A stretch of DNA of 64,000 nucleotides, from contig NC_014121.1 in the NCBI RefSeq assembly GCF_000025565.1, forward strand, positions 806,001 through 870,000, written 5' to 3'. This DNA is from Enterobacter cloacae subsp. cloacae ATCC 13047 (lineage in GTDB: Bacteria > Pseudomonadota > Gammaproteobacteria > Enterobacterales > Enterobacteriaceae). This document shows, in pieces, positions 42,714 through 54,163 of the stretch; position 1 is the stretch's first letter; every line of letters begins with the position of its first letter. The notes under the pieces are model-generated. The model worked only from the letters and a program-made list of their open reading frames with translations, had not been told where the DNA came from and ran no database searches. A program made the translations under genes and the position numbers.

Positions 42714-43369
42714 AAGTCCACCGGGGCTTTAAACGTCATTGCGTTGCCAAACGCCGGGTGGGTGATGGTGAGCGTCTGGGCATGAAGCTGCAAACGCGGC
42801 GCTGAAGCCAGCGCCTCCGGTGGTGCGTAAAAACGGTCTCCCAGAATCGGGTGCCCCAGCGCGAGCATATGCACACGAAGCTGATGTGAACGCCCGGTAA
42901 TGGGCTTTAGCAGCACGCGCGCGGTGTTATCCGGCGCGTACTCCAGCACTTCATACTCGGTTTGCGCGGCCTTGCCCGTCTCATAGCACACCTTCTGCTT
43001 TGGCCGGTTTGGCCAGTCGCAAATCAGCGGCAGATCCACCAGCCCTTCCGTCTGCGCGGGATGGCCCCAGACGCGTGCGACATACTGCTTTTTCGGTTCA
43101 CGCTCGCGGAACTGGCGTTTGAGTTCACGTTCAGCCGCTTTGTTCAGCGCCACCACAATCACGCCGCTGGTTGCCATGTCCAGGCGATGAACGGACTCCG
43201 CCTGGGGATAATCACGCTGAATACGTGTCATCACGCTGTCTTTGTGCTCATCCAGACGCCCCGGCACGGACAACAGGCCGCTTGGCTTGTTGACCACCAT
43301 AATGTGCTCATCCTGATAAAGGATAACCAGCCACGGGTCTTGCGGCGGATTGTAAGGCTGCATCACCAT
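42710..43369 (-). CDS. rluA: Pseudouridine synthase RluA (23S rRNA 746 and tRNA 32)
   Basis: A 219-residue enzyme that isomerises U746 in 23S rRNA and U32 in several tRNAs. The catalytic aspartate is Asp64 in the motif HRLDMATSG, and GRSHQLRVHM is the second family signature. The ATG at 43369 has GGAG six bases upstream; a second ATG at 43363 is also possible. E. coli RluA has 219 residues. It follows rapA by 12 bp in the same direction and is likely cotranscribed. Confidence 0.97.
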   Translation of the reverse strand: MVMQPYNPPQDPWLVILYQDEHIMVVNKPSGLLSVPGRLDEHKDSVMTRIQRDYPQAESVHRLDMATSGVIVVALNKAAERELKRQFREREPKKQYVARVWGHPAQTEGLVDLPLICDWPNRPKQKVCYETGKAAQTEYEVLEYAPDNTARVLLKPITGRSHQLRVHMLALGHPILGDRFYAPPEALASAPRLQLHAQTLTITHPAFGNAMTFKAPVDF

Positions 43370-43381
43370 CTTGTGCTCCGT

Positions 43382-46288
43382 TTACTGATGCGTCACAACG
43401 ATAAGACGCAGGGCATCCAGACGCCAGCTTGCCTGATTCAGGCTTTCCAGCACCTGCTGACGGTTGCTCTCAATCGCGGTCAGTTCGTCATCACGGATGT
43501 TTGGGTTCACCGCTTTTAACGCTTCCAGACGAGACAGCTCTGCAGCCAGTTTCTCATCGGCTTCCTCGCGAGCGGCATCAATCAGCGTCCTGGCCGCTTT
43601 TTCGATCTGCGTTTCACCCAACTGCAGAATGGCGTGCACGTCCTGTTGTACGGCGTTGACCAGTTTGCTGCCCGTGTGGCGGTTTACTGCGCTCAGCTGG
43701 CGGTTGAAACTCTCGAATTCAACCTGTGCAGCCAGGTTGGTGCCGTTTTTATCCAGCAGCAGACGCACTGGCGTTGGCGGCAGGAAGCGGGTGAGCTGCA
43801 GCTGTTTCGGCGCTTGCGCTTCCACAACATAGATCAGCTCAACCAGCAGCGTACCAACGGGTAATGCTTTGTTTTTCAACAGGGAAATCGTGCTGCTACC
43901 CGTGTCGCCGGAAAGGATCAGGTCGAGGCCGTTGCGGATCAACGGGTGTTCCCAGGTGATGAACTGCGCGTCTTCGCGAGACAGCGCCACGTCACGCTCA
44001 AAGGTAATGGTGCAACCATCCTCTGGAAGACCCGGGAAATCCGGAACCAGCATATGATCGGATGGGGTCAGCACGATCATGTTCTCGCCGCGATCGTCCT
44101 GGTTAATCCCGACGATGTCGAACAGGTTCATGGCGAAGCTGATCAGGCTGGTGTCGTCATCCTGCTCTTCAATGCTTTCGGCAAGCGCCTGCGCTTTTTC
44201 GCCACCGTTGGAGTGGATTTCCAGCAGGCGGTCACGTCCCTGCTCCAGCTGCGCTTTCAGAGCCTCATGCTTTTCGCGACAGGATTTGATCAGCTCATCA
44301 AAACCGTCCGTATTTTCCGGCGCTGCCAGGTAACCGATCAGATCCGTATGCACCTGATCGTAAATGGTGCGTCCCGTCGGACAGGTATGTTCGAACGCGT
44401 CCAGACCTTCGTGGAACCAGCGTACCAGCACCGACTGAGCGGTTTTTTCCAGGTAAGGGACGTGGATCTGAATATCATGCGCCTGACCGATACGGTCCAG
44501 ACGGCCGATACGCTGTTCCAGCAGGTCGGGGTTGAACGGCAGATCGAACATCACCAGGTTGCTGGCGAACTGGAAGTTACGCCCTTCAGAACCGATTTCA
44601 GAGCACAGCAGAACCTGTGCGCCGCTGTCTTCTTCACTGAACCAGGCCGCGGCGCGGTCACGCTCGACAATGGACATCCCCTCGTGGAACACGGCGGCTC
44701 GAATACCTTCGCGCTCGCGCAGAACCTGCTCCAGCTGCAGCGCGGTGGCCGCCTTGGCGCAGATCACCAGCACTTTCTGTGAACGATGAGCCGTTAAGTA
44801 ACCCATCAGCCATTCAACACGCGGGTCGAAGTTCCACCAGGTTCCGGTATCGCCTTCAAATTCCTGATAAATCTGCTCCGGGTAGAGCATGTCGCGCGCA
44901 CGTTCTTCCTGGCTTTTGCGCGCCCCCATAATGCCGGAGACTTTTATTGCCGTCTGATACTGCGTCGGCAGCGGCAGCTTGATGGTATGCAGTTCGCGTT
45001 TCGGGAAGCCCTTCACGCCGTTACGGGTGTTACGGAACAGCACGCGGCTGGTGCCGTGGCGGTCCATCAGCATATCGATCAGCTCTTTACGCGCGGATCC
45101 AGCGTTGTCGCTGTCACTGTTGGCTGCCTGCAGCAGCGGCTCAATATCCTGTTCGCCAATCAGATCGCTCAGGGTGTTGAGTTCGTCATTCGAGAGGCGT
45201 TTGCCCGCCAGCAGCATGGCGACAGCATCGGCAACCGGGCGGTAATTATTCTGTTCTTCGACAAACTGCTCAAAGTCATGGAAGCGGTTTGGATCGAGCA
45301 GGCGCAGACGGGCGAAGTGGCTCTCCAGCCCCAGCTGCTCCGGCGTTGCGGTCAGCAGCAGGACGCCCGGCACGCGCTCGGCAAGCTGTTCAATCGCCAT
45401 GTATTCACGGCTCGGTGCCTCTTCGCTCCAGACCAGGTGGTGCGCTTCGTCGACCACCAGCAGATCCCACTCTGCGTCGCACAGATGCTCAAGACGCTGC
45501 TTGCTGCGGCGCACGAAGTCCAGGGAGCAGATGACCAGTTGTTCGGTTTCAAACGGGTTGTCTGCGTCATGCTGGGCTTCGGCGTAGCGCTCGTCGTCAA
45601 ACAGCGAGAAACGAAGGTTAAAGCGGCGCAGCATCTCAACCAGCCACTGGTGTTGCAGCGTTTCCGGTACCACGATCAGCACGCGCTCGGCGGCGCCAGA
45701 GAGCAGTTGTTGATGCAGGATCATACCGGCTTCAATGGTTTTACCGAGGCCCACTTCGTCTGCCAGCAGTACGCGAGGCGCATGACGACGGCCAACGTCA
45801 TGGGCGATATTCAGCTGATGAGGGATCAGGCTGGTGCGTTGACCACGCAGGCCGCTCCACGGCATGCGGTACTGTTCACTCTGGAATTTACGTGCGCGAT
45901 AGCGCAGGGAGAAGCGATCCATACGGTCGATTTGCCCGGCAAACAGGCGATCCTGCGGCTTGCTGAAAACCAGTTTGCTGTCGAGCAGCACTTCACGCAG
46001 GATGACATTGCTCTCGTCAGTGTCGAGGCGAGTCCCAATGTAGGCGAGCAGACCATTCTCTTCTTTTACGTCTTCAACCTTAAGCTGCCAGCCGTCGTGG
46101 CTGGTCACGGTGTCACCTGGATTGAACATCACGCGGGTAACAGGGGAGTCATTGCGAGCGTACAGGCGGTTTTCACCGGTAGCAGGGAAAAGGAGGGTGA
46201 CCATGCGTGCATCGACTGCAACCACGGTTCCCAATCCAAGTTCGCTTTCTGTATCGCTGATCCAGCGTTGACCAAGTGTAAAAGGCAT
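43382..46288 (-). CDS. rapA: RNA polymerase recycling ATPase RapA (HepA)
   Basis: A 968-residue Swi2/Snf2 ATPase that binds core RNA polymerase and helps its release and reuse after transcription. In order: N-terminal Tudor-like modules (about 1-110), the ATPase with Walker A in [14 protein letters not shown] and the DEAH box in [10 protein letters not shown], the second RecA-like domain ([24 protein letters not shown]), and C-terminal domains. Length equals E. coli RapA. It lies 128 bp after polB on the same strand and probably has its own promoter. Confidence 0.98.
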   Translation of the reverse strand: MPFTLGQRWISDTESELGLGTVVAVDARMVTLLFPATGENRLYARNDSPVTRVMFNPGDTVTSHDGWQLKVEDVKEENGLLAYIGTRLDTDESNVILREVLLDSKLVFSKPQDRLFAGQIDRMDRFSLRYRARKFQSEQYRMPWSGLRGQRTSLIPHQLNIAHDVGRRHAPRVLLADEVGLGKTIEAGMILHQQLLSGAAERVLIVVPETLQHQWLVEMLRRFNLRFSLFDDERYAEAQHDADNPFETEQLVICSLDFVRRSKQRLEHLCDAEWDLLVVDEAHHLVWSEEAPSREYMAIEQLAERVPGVLLLTATPEQLGLESHFARLRLLDPNRFHDFEQFVEEQNNYRPVADAVAMLLAGKRLSNDELNTLSDLIGEQDIEPLLQAANSDSDNAGSARKELIDMLMDRHGTSRVLFRNTRNGVKGFPKRELHTIKLPLPTQYQTAIKVSGIMGARKSQEERARDMLYPEQIYQEFEGDTGTWWNFDPRVEWLMGYLTAHRSQKVLVICAKAATALQLEQVLREREGIRAAVFHEGMSIVERDRAAAWFSEEDSGAQVLLCSEIGSEGRNFQFASNLVMFDLPFNPDLLEQRIGRLDRIGQAHDIQIHVPYLEKTAQSVLVRWFHEGLDAFEHTCPTGRTIYDQVHTDLIGYLAAPENTDGFDELIKSCREKHEALKAQLEQGRDRLLEIHSNGGEKAQALAESIEEQDDDTSLISFAMNLFDIVGINQDDRGENMIVLTPSDHMLVPDFPGLPEDGCTITFERDVALSREDAQFITWEHPLIRNGLDLILSGDTGSSTISLLKNKALPVGTLLVELIYVVEAQAPKQLQLTRFLPPTPVRLLLDKNGTNLAAQVEFESFNRQLSAVNRHTGSKLVNAVQQDVHAILQLGETQIEKAARTLIDAAREEADEKLAAELSRLEALKAVNPNIRDDELTAIESNRQQVLESLNQASWRLDALRLIVVTHQ

Positions 46289-46416
46289 ATATGTTCGGCT
46301 CTAATCTTTAATTGCAGGCAATAGTTCAACCACAGTCAAAAAAGACGGTCATCGAAAAATGGGTCCGGGAGTGGAAAGGGCGCTATGGTACTGGATGGCA
46401 GCGATTTCGTCACGTG

Positions 46417-48774
46417 TCAAAATAGGCCAAGTTGCCCTGTCACTAGTGTAGCAAAATCGTCGTCAATGAACGGCAAAATTCCATCCGCGACGGGCTGAAG
46501 CTGGCGCGTCAGGTAGTGGTCGTAGTCCAGCGCAGAGTGTTGATAATCCACGGGCTCTGGCCCGTTTGTCGTCCAGACATACTTAATGGTGCCCCGGTTC
46601 TGATACTGCGGGGCGCGCCCCCGACGGACGTTCTCTTCATCCGCCAGACGCGCGGCGCGGACGTGTGGCGGAACGTTACGCTGATACTCGGCCAGCGGGC
46701 GGCGCAGGCGTTTGCGATACACCAGCTGGTTGTCGAGCTCGCCAGCCATCAGGCTGGCTATCGTCTCGCGGACGTAGTCCTGATAAGGCTCATTACGAAA
46801 GATCCGCAGATAGAGCGTTTGCTGGAACTGCTGAGCCAGCGGAGTCCAGTCTGTGCGTACCGTCTCCAGCCCTTTAAACACCATGCGTTGCTTTTCACCT
46901 TCCTGAATCAGTCCGGCGTAGCGTTTCTTGCTGCCCTGAGCGGTTCCACGGATAGTGGGCATTAAAAAGCGGCTGAAATGGGTTTCATACTCCAGCTCTA
47001 ACGCACTGGTTAACCGCTCTTTTTGCAAATGCGCTTGCCACCAGTCGTTCACGAAGGCGACCAGCTGTTTGCCAATTCGCGCGGCTTCCTCTTCGGCGTG
47101 CGCGCCTTTCAACCAGACGAAGGTGGAGTCGGTATCGCCATAGATCACTTCATAGCCCTGGGATTCGATCAGCGCCTTTGTCTGGCGCATGATCTCATGC
47201 CCGCGCATGGTAATAGACGAGGCGAGACGCGGGTCGAAGAAGCGACAGGCGCTGGTGCCCAGCACACCGTAAAAGGCATTCATGATAATTTTCAGCGCCT
47301 GAGAAAGCGGCTTGTTGCCGTGGCGCTTGGCCTCGTCGCGCCCGTGCCAGATCTGTCCCACGATCTCCGGCAGGCAGTGTTTCTCCCGTGAGAAACGCGC
47401 CCCCAGAAACCCGTCGGTGCTGTGCATATCGTCCGGCTGCGCCATCCCCTCTACCAGCCCCACCGGATCAATCAAAAAGGTGCGGATAATCGAGGGGTAG
47501 AGGCTTTTGTAGTCCAGTACCAGCACGGAGTCATACAGTCCCGGCCGGGAATCCATCACGTAGCCGCCAGGGCTTGCCTGCGGCGGCACGTCCCCCAGGT
47601 TCGGTGCGACGTAGCCTGCCCGGTGCATGCGGGGAAAGTACAGATGGCTGAATGCCGCCACGGAACCGCCGTGCCGATCAGCGGCAAGACCATTTACTGT
47701 GGCGCGTTCCAGCAGAAAAGGCATGATCTCGGTTTTGTGGAAAATCTGCGTAACCAGCTCACAATCTTTCAGGTTATAGGTGGCAAGTGCCGGTTTGTCT
47801 TCGTTGAAGCGGCGGTCGATCTCATCCATTCGGTCCCACGGGTTATCGATGGATTTCCCTTCCCCCAGCAGCTCCTGCGCCACTGCCTCCAGCGAGAAGG
47901 AAGAAAAATTCCAGAATGCGGATTTCAGCGCCTCGATGCCGTCGATAATCAGGCGACCGTTGGCCTGCGCGAAGAAGACGCCGTTTTTGAAACCGTGCTC
48001 GCGCCATTCCAGTTCGCTATGACCCCGCCCAAGCATGAGCGGGATGCGGTAACGCTCGGCGTGTTTTTGCAGTACCCGCAGGTCGAACTGCACCACGTTC
48101 CAGCCGATCAGGACATCGGGATCGCGATCGGCAAACCACTGGTTCAGTTTTTCCAGCAGCTGTGGCCGACTGTTGACGTACTCCAGCCGGAAGTCCAGCG
48201 CGGAGGCATCGCCATTCGGTGGCCCGAGCATATAGACAACCCGGTCGCCGCAGCCTTCAAGACCAATACAGTACAGTTCACCGTGACGGGTGGTTTCGAT
48301 GTCCAGTGAGACCCATTTCAACGGCGGACGGTAGTGCGGGTTGGGTTTCAGGCGGGCGTTAATCAGCCCGCCGTTGTGCGCTGTGCCATCAACCCAGACA
48401 GGGGCGGTAATAAACCGCTCCATCAGAAAACGTTCCGGGGGACGAATATCGGCCTCGTACAGGGTGACGCCCGCCTCGCGCAGCAGTTTTTCATAGCGCA
48501 TCAACTGGCGATGGGCGCGACAATAGAGACCGTAAACCGGCTGGCGATGGAAATCTTTTAGCTCAAGTGGCGTGATGCGCCAGTTGTTTTCACCGCGCAG
48601 TAGCTGCTTTGCTTTGTCGATGTGGGCTTCAGGAATAAATGCCACGGACTCCTGTGGCGGCAGGGTAACGCGCAGCGGGCCGTTGTCCGTCGCCAGCCAG
48701 AACTCCACCTCTGTTCCCTGAGGCGTATCCCGCCAGTGTCGGGTCAGTAAAAAACCTTCTTGCGCCTGCGTCAC
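46417..48774 (-). CDS. polB: DNA polymerase II
   Basis: A 785-residue family B polymerase with 3'-5' exonuclease, used for replication restart and lesion bypass in the SOS response. The exonuclease motif is in [11 protein letters not shown]; polymerase motifs are [10 protein letters not shown] and [10 protein letters not shown]. The start is GTG at 48774, as in E. coli (783 aa), giving [16 protein letters not shown]. The terminus GQLGLF is the beta-clamp binding peptide. A LexA box lies 58-73 bp upstream. Confidence 0.98.
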   Translation of the reverse strand: MTQAQEGFLLTRHWRDTPQGTEVEFWLATDNGPLRVTLPPQESVAFIPEAHIDKAKQLLRGENNWRITPLELKDFHRQPVYGLYCRAHRQLMRYEKLLREAGVTLYEADIRPPERFLMERFITAPVWVDGTAHNGGLINARLKPNPHYRPPLKWVSLDIETTRHGELYCIGLEGCGDRVVYMLGPPNGDASALDFRLEYVNSRPQLLEKLNQWFADRDPDVLIGWNVVQFDLRVLQKHAERYRIPLMLGRGHSELEWREHGFKNGVFFAQANGRLIIDGIEALKSAFWNFSSFSLEAVAQELLGEGKSIDNPWDRMDEIDRRFNEDKPALATYNLKDCELVTQIFHKTEIMPFLLERATVNGLAADRHGGSVAAFSHLYFPRMHRAGYVAPNLGDVPPQASPGGYVMDSRPGLYDSVLVLDYKSLYPSIIRTFLIDPVGLVEGMAQPDDMHSTDGFLGARFSREKHCLPEIVGQIWHGRDEAKRHGNKPLSQALKIIMNAFYGVLGTSACRFFDPRLASSITMRGHEIMRQTKALIESQGYEVIYGDTDSTFVWLKGAHAEEEAARIGKQLVAFVNDWWQAHLQKERLTSALELEYETHFSRFLMPTIRGTAQGSKKRYAGLIQEGEKQRMVFKGLETVRTDWTPLAQQFQQTLYLRIFRNEPYQDYVRETIASLMAGELDNQLVYRKRLRRPLAEYQRNVPPHVRAARLADEENVRRGRAPQYQNRGTIKYVWTTNGPEPVDYQHSALDYDHYLTRQLQPVADGILPFIDDDFATLVTGQLGLF

Positions 48775-48787
48775 GCCGTTATCCCAT

Positions 48788-48819
48788 AAAACAAAACCAG
48801 GCCTGATTATAGCCTGGTT
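48788..48819 (-). terminator. Terminator of araBAD
   Basis: On the minus strand an 8-bp stem AACCAGGC / GCCTGGTT with a 9-base loop is followed by TTGTTTTATGG. It lies between araD and polB, within the polB leader region. Confidence 0.7.
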
Positions 48820-48831
48820 AGCGGTTTTATG

Positions 48832-48847
48832 CTGGGTTTATATACAG
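48832..48847 (-). promoter_or_regulatory. LexA operator of polB
   Basis: CTGGGTTTATATACAG fits the LexA consensus CTG-N10-CAG with an AT-rich core. It lies 58-73 bp before the polB GTG and ends one base from the araD stop codon. polB (dinA) is a known SOS gene in E. coli. Confidence 0.85.
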
Positions 48848-48848
48848 T

Positions 48849-49544
48849 TTATTGCCCGTAATAGGCTTTTGCACCGTGCTTGCGCAGGTAGTGTTTGTCC
48901 AGCAGCGTCTGTTGCATATCCGGCAACTGTGGTGCCAGTTGACGACAGAAGATGCCCATATAGGCCACCTCTTCCAGCACAATCGCGTTATGCACTGCAT
49001 CTTCCGCATTTTTGCCCCACGCAAACGGGCCGTGAGAATGCACCAGCACCCCGGGCATCTGTGCTGCGTCGATTCCCTGTTTTTCAAAGGTTTCGACAAT
49101 CACATTGCCGGTTTCCCACTCGTACTCGCCGTTGATTTCCGCATCGGTCATCAGGCGGGTGCAGGGGATGGTGCCGTAAAAGTAGTCTGCGTGCGTGGTA
49201 CCGGTAGCCGGGATGGACTGGCCTGCCTGCGCCCAGATAGTCGCATGACGCGAGTGGGTATGCACAATGCCGCCGATGGTCGGAAATGCCTGATACAGCA
49301 GGCGATGGGTGGGGGTATCGGAGGAGGGTTTTTTCTTCCCTTCCACCACTTCACCGGTTGCAATGCTGACCACAACCATATCGTCAGCTGTCATCACCGT
49401 ATAATCCACGCCGGAAGGCTTGATGACGAACACCCCTTTTTCGCGGTCAACGGCGCTGACGTTGCCCCAGGTTAGGGTCACCAGATTATGTTTAGGCAGC
49501 GCCAGGTTGGCTTCGAGTACCTGGCGTTTGAGATCTTCTAGCAT
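48849..49544 (-). CDS. araD: L-ribulose-5-phosphate 4-epimerase
   Basis: A 231-residue class II aldolase-fold enzyme that converts L-ribulose 5-phosphate to D-xylulose 5-phosphate, the last step of arabinose use. Zinc ligands His95 and His97 (IVHTHSRHA) and His171 ([11 protein letters not shown]) and the conserved Asp76 are present. The ATG at 49544 gives the E. coli N-terminus [16 protein letters not shown] and is preceded by GGGAGACAACA; an in-frame extension runs into the REP pair and is rejected. Length equals E. coli AraD. Confidence 0.98.
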   Translation of the reverse strand: MLEDLKRQVLEANLALPKHNLVTLTWGNVSAVDREKGVFVIKPSGVDYTVMTADDMVVVSIATGEVVEGKKKPSSDTPTHRLLYQAFPTIGGIVHTHSRHATIWAQAGQSIPATGTTHADYFYGTIPCTRLMTDAEINGEYEWETGNVIVETFEKQGIDAAQMPGVLVHSHGPFAWGKNAEDAVHNAIVLEEVAYMGIFCRQLAPQLPDMQQTLLDKHYLRKHGAKAYYGQ

Positions 49545-49555
49545 TGTTGTCTCCC

Positions 49556-49621
49556 GCCGGATGGCGCTTTGCTTATCCGGCCTACACAATCGTAGGCCCG
49601 GTAAACGCAGTGCCACCGGGC
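49556..49621. repeat. REP pair between araA and araD
   Basis: Two inverted REP units, 49556-49585 (GCCGGATGGCGCTTTGCTTA core) and 49592-49621 (GTAGGCCCGGTAAACGCAGT core). They fill nearly the whole araA-araD gap and end beside the araD ribosome-binding site, so they may set the araD/araA expression ratio. Confidence 0.88.
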
Positions 49622-49630
49622 ACGTCGTAC

Positions 49631-51133
49631 TTAACGTTTCGAACCGTAATAGACTTCATTCCAGCGCAGCGCGTCTTTAAACGCGGGCAGGCGGGTATCG
49701 TTATCGATCACGGTCAGTTCGATGTCGTGCAGTTCAGCGAACTGACGCATATCGTTGAGATCCAGCGCGTGACTGAAGACGGTATGGTGCGCGCCACCGG
49801 CGACGATCCAGGCTTCGGAGGCGGTTGGCAGATCGGGCTGCGCTTTCCACAGGGCGTTGGCGACCGGCAGTTTTGGCAGCGCGTGTGGCGTTTCAACCGC
49901 ATCCACACAGTTCACCAGCAGGCGGAAACGATCGCCCAGGTCGATCAGGCTGGCGTTGATGGCCGGGCCGGTACGGGTGTTGAAGATTAAACGTGCCGGA
50001 TCCGCTTTACCGCCAATGCCGAGGTGCTGCACGTCGAGGATCGGTTTCTCTTCAACGGCAATGGACGGGCACACTTCCAGCATGTGTGAACCGAGTACCA
50101 GGTCGTTGCCATTTTCGAAGTGGTAGGTGTAGTCCTCCATAAAGGAGGTGCCGCCCTGCAGACCGGTTGACATCACTTTCATGATGCGAAGCAGAGCGGC
50201 AGTTTTCCAGTCGCCTTCGCCCGCGAAGCCGTAGCCCTGCTGCATCAGACGTTGGACTGCCAAACCCGGCAGTTGTTTCAGACCATGGAGATCTTCAAAT
50301 GTCGTGGTAAAGGCGTGGAAGCCACCCTGTTCCAGGAAGCGTTTCATCCCCAGTTCAATGCGCGCCGCGTCCAGCACGTTCTGGCGTTTGTCACCCTTCA
50401 CCTGCGCCGCTGCAGTGAGGCGGTAGCTGCTTTCGTATTCGTCGACCAGCGCGCTCACGTCGCCATCGCCGATCTCATTGACGACCTGCACCAGGTCACC
50501 CACGGCCCAGGTGTTCACGGAAAAACCGAACTTGATCTGCGCGGCAACTTTATCACCGTCGGTGACTGCCACTTCACGCATGTTGTCGCCAAATCGCACC
50601 ACTTTCAGATGGCGGGTATCCTGTTTGGAAACGGCCTGACGCATCCAGGAGCCGATGCGTTTCTGCGCATGTTGATCCTGCCAGTGTCCGGTCACTACGG
50701 CGTGCTGCTGACGCATACGGGCGCCGATGAAGCCGAACTCACGGCCGCCGTGTGCGGTCTGGTTCAGGTTCATAAAGTCCATATCAATGCTGTCCCATGG
50801 CAGGGAGGCGTTGAACTGGGTATGGAACTGCAGCAGCGGTTTGTTGAGGATAGACAGACCGTTGATCCACATTTTTGCGGGTGAGAAGGTGTGCAGCCAC
50901 ACCACCAGACCCGCGCATTTATCGTCGTAGTTTGCGTCACGGCAGATATGGGTGATCTCATCCGGCGTCGTGCCCAGCGGCTTCAGCACCAGTTTACATG
51001 GCAGTTTGGCCTCAGCATTCAGCGCGTTCACGACGTGTTCCGCATGTTTCGTCACCTGCTGCAACGCTTGCGGTCCGTACAAATGCTGGCTGCCAATCAC
51101 AAACCACACTTCATAATTATTAAAAATGGTCAT
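49631..51133 (-). CDS. araA: L-arabinose isomerase
   Basis: A 500-residue manganese-dependent enzyme that converts L-arabinose to L-ribulose, the first step of the pathway. The N-terminus ([15 protein letters not shown]) and metal-site segments such as [11 protein letters not shown] and [12 protein letters not shown] match E. coli AraA, which has the same length. It follows araB by 10 bp, and a REP pair separates it from araD. Confidence 0.98.
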   Translation of the reverse strand: MTIFNNYEVWFVIGSQHLYGPQALQQVTKHAEHVVNALNAEAKLPCKLVLKPLGTTPDEITHICRDANYDDKCAGLVVWLHTFSPAKMWINGLSILNKPLLQFHTQFNASLPWDSIDMDFMNLNQTAHGGREFGFIGARMRQQHAVVTGHWQDQHAQKRIGSWMRQAVSKQDTRHLKVVRFGDNMREVAVTDGDKVAAQIKFGFSVNTWAVGDLVQVVNEIGDGDVSALVDEYESSYRLTAAAQVKGDKRQNVLDAARIELGMKRFLEQGGFHAFTTTFEDLHGLKQLPGLAVQRLMQQGYGFAGEGDWKTAALLRIMKVMSTGLQGGTSFMEDYTYHFENGNDLVLGSHMLEVCPSIAVEEKPILDVQHLGIGGKADPARLIFNTRTGPAINASLIDLGDRFRLLVNCVDAVETPHALPKLPVANALWKAQPDLPTASEAWIVAGGAHHTVFSHALDLNDMRQFAELHDIELTVIDNDTRLPAFKDALRWNEVYYGSKR

Positions 51134-51143
51134 CGTCGTGTCC

Positions 51144-52853
51144 TTAATGGGTCAGGGTTGCCGTCGTGTCCGCGGTGTGTTTTGACGGGGCGGCGACAGG
51201 GAGATAGTGAAGTTCGGCGCTTTTTGCCCATTGCTGGTAGCGCTGATAAAGCTGTTCAAAGCGTTGCGCCTGTTGAGCACGCGGCTGAAGGGTGTTTTCG
51301 ACCGCGCTTGCCATATGCTGCTGTGCAGCCGGAATATCGGCGTGAACGCCCGCGGCAACGGCGGCGAAAATGGCCGCGCCCAGCGCGCAGCATTGATCGG
51401 ATGCGACAATCTGCAGCGGACGGTTCAGCACGTCGCAGCAGGCCTGCATGATCACCGGGTTTTTACGGGCGATACCGCCCAGCGCCATGACGTTATTGAC
51501 GTCGATGCCCTGTTCGGTGAAGCACTCCATAATCGCGCGGGCACCAAAGGCGGTGGCTGCAATCAGGCCGCCAAACAGGGCCGGGGCATCGGTCGCCAGA
51601 TTGAGATCGGTGATAACACCTTTAAGACGCTGGTTGGCAAATGGCGTACGGCGGCCGTTGAACCAGTCGAGCACCACCGGCAGGTGTTCAAGAGACGGAT
51701 TTTTCGCCCATGCGGCGGTGAGCTGGGGCAGCAGCTGTTTCTTACTTTCGGCAATCTGGGTTTTCAGTTCCGGGTGCGCGGTCGCCAGCTGGTCCAGCGG
51801 CCAGCCCAGTACCCGACCAAACCAGGCGTAAATATCGCCAAACGCAGACTGCCCGGCTTCCAGACCGATAAAGTCCGGCACCACGCTGCCGTCGACCTGT
51901 CCGCAGATACCTTTCACTGCGCGGTCACCGACGCTGGCCTTATCCGCCGTCAGGATGTCGCAGGTGGAGGTGCCGATCACTTTCACCAGCGTATTGGGTT
52001 GGGCGCCAGCGCCCACCGCGCCCATATGGCAGTCAAACGCACCGCCGGAGATTGCCACGTTTTGCGGCAGGCCCAGGCGTGTTGCCCACTCTTCGCAGAG
52101 CGTGCCCACCGGAATATCGGCGGTAAAGGTGTCGGTAAAGAGCGGGTACTTCAGGCTCTTGTTGATAATCGGATCGAGTTCATCGAAGAAGGCTGCCGGT
52201 GGCAGACCGCCCCAGCTTTCATGCCATAGGGATTTATGCCCGGCGCTGCAGCGGCCGCGGCGAATATCCTGCGGGCGGGTGGTACCTGAGAGCAGGGCAG
52301 GAACCCAGTCACACAGTTCAATCCACGATGCGGCTGCCTGTGCAACCGCTGCGTCAGCGCGGGTGACATGCAGGATCTTGGCCCAGAACCATTCACTGGA
52401 ATAAATTCCGCCGATGTAGCGCGAATAGTCGGTTTTGCCCGGCTGGTGGCACAACCGGGTGATGGCTTCGGCCTCTTCGACGGCGGTATGGTCTTTCCAC
52501 AGCACAAACATGGCGTTCGGGTTGTCGGCGAACTCAGGACGTAGCGCGAGCACCCGGCCTTCCGCATCCACTGGCGCGGGGGTAGAACCGGTGCTGTCTA
52601 CGCCGATCCCAACTACCTCTGCACGCTGGGCGTCAGTCAGTTCTGCCAGCACGGTTTTGATTGCCGCTTCCATCGACTCGATGTAGTCGCGTGGATGGTG
52701 ACGGAACTGGTTGTTTGGCGCATCGCAGTAGCGCCCCTCTTGCCAGCGTGGGTACCACTCAACGCTGGTTGCTATCTCCTGGCCGGACGTACAGTCCACT
52801 GCCAGGGCGCGAACCGAGTCGCTGCCAAAATCGAGGCCAATCGCAATTGCCAT
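51144..52853 (-). CDS. araB: Ribulokinase
   Basis: A 569-residue FGGY-family kinase that phosphorylates L-ribulose to L-ribulose 5-phosphate. The N-terminal phosphate motif is [13 protein letters not shown], and the second family region is [19 protein letters not shown]. coli AraB has 566 residues. It is the first gene of araBAD, transcribed from the divergent control region shared with araC. Confidence 0.98.
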   Translation of the reverse strand: MAIAIGLDFGSDSVRALAVDCTSGQEIATSVEWYPRWQEGRYCDAPNNQFRHHPRDYIESMEAAIKTVLAELTDAQRAEVVGIGVDSTGSTPAPVDAEGRVLALRPEFADNPNAMFVLWKDHTAVEEAEAITRLCHQPGKTDYSRYIGGIYSSEWFWAKILHVTRADAAVAQAAASWIELCDWVPALLSGTTRPQDIRRGRCSAGHKSLWHESWGGLPPAAFFDELDPIINKSLKYPLFTDTFTADIPVGTLCEEWATRLGLPQNVAISGGAFDCHMGAVGAGAQPNTLVKVIGTSTCDILTADKASVGDRAVKGICGQVDGSVVPDFIGLEAGQSAFGDIYAWFGRVLGWPLDQLATAHPELKTQIAESKKQLLPQLTAAWAKNPSLEHLPVVLDWFNGRRTPFANQRLKGVITDLNLATDAPALFGGLIAATAFGARAIMECFTEQGIDVNNVMALGGIARKNPVIMQACCDVLNRPLQIVASDQCCALGAAIFAAVAAGVHADIPAAQQHMASAVENTLQPRAQQAQRFEQLYQRYQQWAKSAELHYLPVAAPSKHTADTTATLTH

Positions 52854-52912
52854 GGTGTTGCTCCATCAGAAAACAGGTATGAGAGAACATTAGAGACTGG
52901 GGGCGAAAATCG

Positions 52913-52950
52913 TCAGGCAGGATCCGCTAATCTTATGGACTAAATTGCTG
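52913..52950 (-). promoter_or_regulatory. AraC half-sites I1 and I2
   Basis: Read on the minus strand, I1 is CAGCAATTTAGTCCATA (52950-52934) and I2 is TAGCGGATCCTGCCTGA (52929-52913), with a 4-bp gap AGAT. I2 overlaps the pBAD -35 region. E. coli has the same gap and nearly the same half-sites; AraC on both activates pBAD when arabinose is bound. Confidence 0.88.
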
Positions 52951-52963
52951 TTGAGATGGAAAG

Positions 52964-52979
52964 TGTGACGCCGTGCAAA
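52964..52979. promoter_or_regulatory. CRP site between araB and araC
   Basis: TGTGA-CGCCGT-GCAAA fits the CRP consensus TGTGA-N6-TCACA in the first half and loosely in the second. The context matches the E. coli ara CRP site, where CRP aids loop opening and araBAD activation. Confidence 0.8.
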
Positions 52980-53144
52980 TATTCAATGTGGACATTTCTG
53001 CCGCACTTATAGACACTTTTGTTACTGCTTATCTGCCCACTCTGGCGGAGAAATCAGGGGGGAAGGCTGAAACATGGCGGACGTAAAAGAGACGTGATGC
53101 TTTTTGGATCTCGTCGCAGGCCATTTTTATACGGCTTTTAACGA

Positions 53145-53160
53145 TATGGACAATTGGTTT
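53145..53160 (+). promoter_or_regulatory. araO2, distal AraC operator
   Basis: TATGGACAATTGGTTT, the same core as E. coli araO2, lies in the araC leader. Its centre is about 210 bp from the centre of I1, the distance used for the repressive DNA loop in E. coli. Confidence 0.85.
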
Positions 53161-53189
53161 CCTTCAGTACCGTTGGGAGAACTGAATCT

Positions 53190-54035
53190 ATGGCCGAAAC
53201 GCAAAACGATCCCTTACTGCCGGGTTATTCGTTTAACGCCCACCTGGTGGCGGGGCTGACCCCTATCGAGGCTGAGGGATATCTCGATTTTTACGTTGAC
53301 CGTCCGCTTGGGATGAAAGGGTACATTCTGAACCTGACCGTGCGTGGGGAAGGGATAATCAAAAACAACGATCAGCAGTTCGTCTGTCGTCCCGGCGATA
53401 TGCTGCTGTTTCCACCTGGCGAGATCCACCATTACGGGCGTCATCCGGATGCCAAAGAGTGGTATCACCAGTGGGTCTACTTCCGCCCCCGCGCCTACTG
53501 GCAGGAGTGGCTTTCGTGGCCAGCCATTTTTGCGCACACTGGTTTTTACCGCCCGGACGACGCTCATCTTGCTCAGTTCCGCGAGCTGTTTGCCCAGATC
53601 ATAGAGGCAGGGCAGGCCGGTGGGCGCTACGCTGAGCTACTGGCAATTAATTTGCTTGAACAGGTGTTACTGCGCCGGATGGAGGCGATTAACGCGTCGC
53701 TTAATCCGCCGCTGGATAACCGTGTGCGTGATGCCTGCCAGTACATCAGCGACCACCTGGCCGACAGCCAGTTTGATATCGCCAGCGTGGCCCAGCATGT
53801 CTGTCTGTCGCCGTCGCGGCTATCGCATCTGTTCCGGCAGCAGTTGGGTGTCAGCGTGCTTAGCTGGCGCGAAGATCAGCGCATCAGCCAGGCGAAACTG
53901 CTGCTCAGCACCACCCGGATGCCCATTGCCACCGTAGGGCGCAATGTGGGCTTTGAAGATCAGCTCTATTTTTCCCGCGTATTTAAAAAATGTACTGGTG
54001 CCAGCCCCAGTGAATTCCGGGCGGGATGTGAATAA
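53190..54035 (+). CDS. araC: Arabinose regulator AraC
   Basis: A 281-residue regulator that represses araBAD by DNA looping without arabinose and activates it when arabinose is bound. The N-terminal cupin binds arabinose and dimerises (about 1-165); the C-terminal part (about 175-280) has two helix-turn-helix motifs, with [20 protein letters not shown] in the first and [20 protein letters not shown] in the second. The start ATG at 53190 gives [15 protein letters not shown], as in E. coli. It is 11 residues shorter than E. coli AraC (292 aa) at the C-terminus. Confidence 0.97.
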   Translation: MAETQNDPLLPGYSFNAHLVAGLTPIEAEGYLDFYVDRPLGMKGYILNLTVRGEGIIKNNDQQFVCRPGDMLLFPPGEIHHYGRHPDAKEWYHQWVYFRPRAYWQEWLSWPAIFAHTGFYRPDDAHLAQFRELFAQIIEAGQAGGRYAELLAINLLEQVLLRRMEAINASLNPPLDNRVRDACQYISDHLADSQFDIASVAQHVCLSPSRLSHLFRQQLGVSVLSWREDQRISQAKLLLSTTRMPIATVGRNVGFEDQLYFSRVFKKCTGASPSEFRAGCE

Positions 54036-54163
54036 ACGGTAAAAAAAGATAAACAAGCAGGTGAACAACGGAAGCAACCTGTAAACTATTCAGACAATTG
54101 TTGTCTTGACGCGGTGCAGGGCGCTAAGCAGAATCCCTGATTCGTTTTCTGACCGGAATAGTT

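Larger units (their letters stand above)
52854..53189. promoter_or_regulatory. araBAD-araC divergent control region
   Basis: A 336-bp region with the full arabinose switch: pBAD -10 TAATGT (minus strand, 52892-52887) and -35 CTGACG (52916-52911, 18-bp spacing), AraC half-sites I2 and I1, a CRP site, the AraC O1 region near the araC promoter (about 52997-53035, not resolved), and O2 inside the araC leader. The arrangement is that of E. coli. Confidence 0.88.

Noticed and set aside
44987..46324. A 445-codon open frame opposite rapA
   Set aside because: It lies entirely over a confident gene in an antisense frame, with no start signal or domain.
51207..52229. A 340-codon open frame opposite araB
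   Set aside because: Shadow of araB, without ribosome-binding site or recognisable motif.
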